From Atopobiaceae bacterium (lineage in GTDB: Bacteria; Actinomycetota; Coriobacteriia; Coriobacteriales; Atopobiaceae): 64,000 bases of DNA. Every line of letters starts with the position of its first letter. Positions within the stretch are counted from its first letter, which is position 1. The stretch lies in contig JAKVOB010000001.1 of NCBI GenBank assembly GCA_022483015.1, forward strand, positions 1,760,902-1,824,901. Reading direction: 5' to 3'. Below, piece after piece: positions 61,355 through 64,000 of this stretch. The position numbers and the translations under genes were made by a program. The notes under the pieces are model-generated. The model made no database searches and had not been told where the DNA came from. It saw nothing but the letters and a program-made list of their open reading frames with translations.

Positions 61355-62767
61355 CTACATCTTCAAGGCGTCCTCGGACTCCTTGGACCAGCCGAAGAAC
61401 CAGGTCGCAGCGAAGGCTATCGCGAATGCGACGACCATCCCGAGCAGCCCGCCATAGAAGCTCATGTCGACCCCCTCAGGCCCAAGCAGCGAGCCGATTC
61501 CGATGAGCCCGGCGCCGAAGGAGTACCCCTTCGCTCCGAAGAGGGCGGCGACCAGACCACCGGCAGCACCACCGATGAGACCGAACACATAGGGCTTCCT
61601 CGCAGGGATGTTGATACCGAACATGGCAGGCTCCGTGATTCCGAAGCATCCCGATATTGCAGATGCGACACCGACCTGCCTGATCTTCTCGTTCTTGCTC
61701 CTCGCGCAGTAAGCGAGCACAGAGCCGACCTGAGCCAGGACCGACGCGAAGAAGACGACGGCAATCAGGGCCGAGTAGCCGTTCGTCGCAAGGTCAGAGG
61801 TGAACAGCGGGATGAAGGCCTTGCTGATACCGAACAGGACGAGGATCTGCCAGATTCCGCCTGCGACGGCGCCCGTGACGACCGGGCTGAAGTCATAGAG
61901 CATCGTGATGCCAGTGGTGACCAGGTTCATGAGCCACGTCGTGACGGGCCCGATGACGAGAAGGGCGATAGGCACCGTGATCAGGAACACGATAAGAGGA
62001 ACGAAGATCATCTTGATGGCATCGGGGATGATCTTACGTGCGACCTTCTCGATCTTGCAGGCAAGATAGCTCGAGAGGATGGCCGGGAAGACCGACTTCG
62101 AGTAGTTCATGAGCACAAGCGGGATTCCTAGGAACGAGTAGGTGTCCCCAGAGCTCGCAGCCGTGGTGATGTTCGGGTGAATCAGAACGAATGCGATGAT
62201 CATCGAGTAGAAGGGCCTACCACCGAACTTCTTCGCAGTCGCATAGGCGAGGAACACGGGGAAGTAGTAGAAGACGGAGTCAGCGATCGTGGACAGCACC
62301 AGATAGGTGCCGCTCGTCGTGCTCATGAGGTTGAACGTCGTCAGAAGGGACAGGAAGCCCTGCAGGGTGCCGCAAGCAGCAAGCAGGCTGATGCTCGGGA
62401 GGAAGATCGCCGACGCGAGGTCGGTCACCTTGTCCATGAACTTCATCTTCTGCTTGGGAGTCCCGTCTGCGCTCTCCTCGGCCTCGACGTCGCCGTCGGC
62501 GCTGATGTTGAAGATCTTGACGAGCGTGTCGTAATACGTCGTCACGTTGTTGCCGATCACGACCTGAATCTGGCCGCCGGCCTCCATGACGCCCATGACG
62601 CCATCTGCCGCGGTCAGCTTGTCCTTGTCGACCACACCCTCATCCTTGAGGATGAACCTGAGCCGCGTGAAGCAATGACCGACGCTCTTGACGTTCTCTG
62701 GCCCACCGACCAGGGACACGATATTCCTGACATTGTCTTCCGTGCTCGCCGTGTCCTTATCTGCCAT
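61355..62767 (-). CDS. PTS beta-glucoside-family EIIBC transporter
   Basis: A 470-residue sugar permease that phosphorylates substrate on entry. The EIIB domain (1-90) has the phosphorylated Cys in SVGHCFTRLRFILKD and GVMEAGGQIQVVIG. The EIIC domain (about 105-465) has about ten helices and GITEPAMFGINIP, the glucose/beta-glucoside signature. BglF-type proteins usually end in an EIIA domain; this one lacks it, so it must borrow one, probably from 39454 or 42193. The start at 62767 has AGAGGAAG 12 bases upstream. Position beside the esterase and glycoside operon suggests a plant beta-glucoside substrate. Confidence 0.9.
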   Translation of the reverse strand: MADKDTASTEDNVRNIVSLVGGPENVKSVGHCFTRLRFILKDEGVVDKDKLTAADGVMGVMEAGGQIQVVIGNNVTTYYDTLVKIFNISADGDVEAEESADGTPKQKMKFMDKVTDLASAIFLPSISLLAACGTLQGFLSLLTTFNLMSTTSGTYLVLSTIADSVFYYFPVFLAYATAKKFGGRPFYSMIIAFVLIHPNITTAASSGDTYSFLGIPLVLMNYSKSVFPAILSSYLACKIEKVARKIIPDAIKMIFVPLIVFLITVPIALLVIGPVTTWLMNLVTTGITMLYDFSPVVTGAVAGGIWQILVLFGISKAFIPLFTSDLATNGYSALIAVVFFASVLAQVGSVLAYCARSKNEKIRQVGVASAISGCFGITEPAMFGINIPARKPYVFGLIGGAAGGLVAALFGAKGYSFGAGLIGIGSLLGPEGVDMSFYGGLLGMVVAFAIAFAATWFFGWSKESEDALKM

Positions 62768-62999
62768 GCTCGATGCACTTCCTCTCTTGTTCGCGCTCTT
62801 GAAGTGTCTTCGTCGCCGAGTAGACTCCCGCGCCGACAAGTCCAGCGCCAGCGGAGGCATACGGCACAAGCCGAGGACAGGAAGCGCCACGGACTTGGAC
62901 CCCATGTATGAACTCGTGACTTGCTGCAATGGTTCGAAGCTTCGCCAATAATGCTAGGCGCGTGGCACAATGGCCCCCGTAGACGAACTACCAGCTGCT

Positions 63000-63016
63000 G
63001 TCTCATGGCATGAGAC
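63000..63016. promoter_or_regulatory. 17-bp dyad GTCTCAT-N3-ATGAGAC upstream of EIIBC
   Basis: A perfect 7-bp-arm inverted repeat lies in the 384-bp gap 62768-63151 between the TetR copy B stop and the EIIBC start. A 10-bp palindrome, CGAAGCTTCG, lies nearby at 62934-62943. These may be operators for the PTS gene. I saw no further gene or RNA in the gap. Confidence 0.45.
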
Positions 63017-63151
63017 TCTTACGATGCATCTGTTCCTCGTCGCTGTTAGACGCATCGCCGAGAAGGACGCTCGCGCAGCGAGAAGGAGGAACCTGAACAT
63101 CACCAGGAACCGCTCGCCCGCCAGGACGAGCCGCTCACGGAAAGAGACAGC

Positions 63152-63784
63152 TCAATCACAATGGTCGGGGCGGGCCGAAAGGGCAGCGCCGTCATCGGTC
63201 GTCAGGAAGAAGGGCGCGTAGTAGAGGCGGTTGAGCGTCGCCGCCACCACGCGGGGCTCTATGTCCGGCCTCTCGGCGAGCCAGAACTGGATGAGGCTGT
63301 GGTGGCCGGCGAGCATGAAGGCCAGGTAGAGGTCCCGCTCGTCGCCAGGCCCGAGCACCTCGCCCAGGCGGTCGGAGAAGTAGTCGCGCATGAAGGCCGT
63401 CGCCTTGTGCCGGAACGTGGGGTCCCCATGGGGCCCGTTCAGGGCGATGACCTGCTCCCTGCGGGACATGAGCACGTCCATGCGCGCGACCATGGAGGCC
63501 GTGGGCTCGAGCTCTGACTCCGAGAAGCGCGCCTTCAGGGCGACGTCGTTGATGGCGCGCATGTTGTCGAGGAGGTCGTCCTCGAAGGTCTTCACCACGT
63601 CGTCGACGTTGTCGAAGTGCCGGTAGAACGTGGAGCGCGACACCTTGGCCTGACGAAGCACGTCGGCCACCCTGATCCTCGGGATGTCGTCCGTCCGCAT
63701 GAGCTCGAACACGGCATCGGTGATCCGGGCGTCGACGGGGTCGCCTGGCTCGAAGTCGCCCATCCTCCTACCACCGTCCGCCAT
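63152..63784 (-). CDS. TetR-family regulator, copy B
   Basis: A 210-residue TetR protein, nearly identical to copy A through residue 193. Only three amino acid changes are visible before the tails diverge: Val/Ile near 21, His/Arg near 107 and Ala/Thr near 183. The C-terminus is a short LTTDDGAALSARPDHCD, a normal length for the family. Start ATG 63784 follows a perfect GGGAGG 4 bases upstream. It precedes the PTS EIIBC gene by 384 bp on the same strand. With the same DNA-binding domain as copy A, both proteins should recognise the same operators. Confidence 0.9.
   Translation of the reverse strand: MADGGRRMGDFEPGDPVDARITDAVFELMRTDDIPRIRVADVLRQAKVSRSTFYRHFDNVDDVVKTFEDDLLDNMRAINDVALKARFSESELEPTASMVARMDVLMSRREQVIALNGPHGDPTFRHKATAFMRDYFSDRLGEVLGPGDERDLYLAFMLAGHHSLIQFWLAERPDIEPRVVAATLNRLYYAPFFLTTDDGAALSARPDHCD
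63204..63784. repeat. 581-bp direct repeat, copy B (TetR coding region)
   Basis: The partner of 50500-51080. The two direct copies enclose 12.1 kb holding the histidine phosphatase, glycoside operon, AraC-GH39, esterase and EIIBC genes. Confidence 0.93.
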
Positions 63785-63863
63785 ACGACCTCCCTCGACC
63801 TAGCCATCTCGTCATCTAGAGGGATGCTACCCGCAAACGGCGCAATCAGAAGAGGGGGATGTC

Positions 63864-64000
63864 CTATTCCTCCCCCGTCAGCGCATACATCCTGGCGATG
63901 GTCCCGAACCCGGTCCGGACCCGTTCATAGAGTTCCTCAGGGCCCTCTACCTTGCCGCCATCGACCCATGTCTGCCAGAAGGAGCACATCGACGCGCTGA
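63864..64000 (-). CDS. C-terminal end of an unidentified protein (partial)
   Basis: The minus-strand frame is open from the window edge to TAG at 63864-63866, encoding 44 residues including MCSFWQTWVDGGKVEG and RTGFGTIARMYALTGEE. The composition is protein-like and codon use matches the neighbours. The helical end would suit a regulator or enzyme, but no family can be named. It ends 80 bp upstream of TetR copy B. Confidence 0.5.
   Translation of the reverse strand, partial: SASMCSFWQTWVDGGKVEGPEELYERVRTGFGTIARMYALTGEE

Noticed and set aside
50500-63784. Composite transposon bounded by insertion sequences
   Set aside because: The repeated segments are TetR regulator coding regions without transposase, terminal inverted repeats or visible target-site duplications.

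Overview
The window is 64 kb of GC-rich DNA with dense coding, short gaps and mostly GGAGG-type ribosome binding sites. The gene content points to an anaerobic gut or oral actinomycete of class Coriobacteriia, probably near Olsenella/Atopobiaceae: a fused iron-sulfur serine dehydratase, PTS sugar uptake, many flavin and Fe-S reductases, no respiratory chain, and an actinobacterial-style glutamate-cysteine ligase. The taxonomic placement is inference; no rRNA gene is present.

Left part (1-25,000): two TetR regulators (the second broken by a one-base insertion) sit beside an MMPL exporter and a secreted heptad-repeat protein. A DUF559-like putative nuclease gene follows, flanked by two related ~144-bp repeat elements. 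Then come core-metabolism genes: gltX, fused L-serine dehydratase, metY behind a ~250-nt leader, a flippase-like membrane protein, gshA-type ligase, tRNA-Gln and tRNA-Glu, an Ldh2-family dehydrogenase, an acetolactate-synthase-like enzyme, a polar amino acid ABC transporter, two paralogous cytidylate-kinase-like proteins and pyrE.

Middle (25,000-42,800): a 2,047-residue surface protein joins a parallel beta-helix, a lipase-like hydrolase domain, Ig/pilin-type domains, a (TTP)n stalk and a membrane anchor. It is followed by a frameshifted CCA-adding enzyme, a tandem pair of cysteine aminopeptidases (PepC), a large GT-C-like membrane protein, a HAD phosphatase, a YigZ protein, and a PTS segment with a 6-phospho-beta-glucosidase and two stand-alone EIIA proteins.

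Right part (42,800-64,000): sixteen consecutive genes plus a partial one lie on the minus strand. One operon (51,080 to 42,802) encodes a TetR regulator, an Old-Yellow-Enzyme-type reductase, a NuoG/GltD fusion, a NuoF-like protein (frameshifted), a fumarate-reductase-like flavoprotein and a DUF1097 membrane protein. This looks like an electron-transfer chain feeding NAD(P)H electrons to reduction of unsaturated substrates. Beside it (59,298 to 51,977) is a locus resembling the C-glycoside deglycosidase system (DgpA/B/C): an AraC-GH39 regulator with an altered catalytic motif, two sugar-phosphate isomerase/epimerase-fold proteins, two Gfo/Idh/MocA oxidoreductases and a DUF6379 beta subunit. Upstream lie a Tat lipoprotein carboxylesterase and a beta-glucoside PTS EIIBC. 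Two nearly identical 581-bp TetR copies in direct orientation bracket the glycoside block. Taken together, the right end looks like an accessory island that imports glycosides (perhaps plant polyphenol conjugates), oxidises and cleaves the sugar, and may reduce the released aglycone. That last link is inference from gene order.
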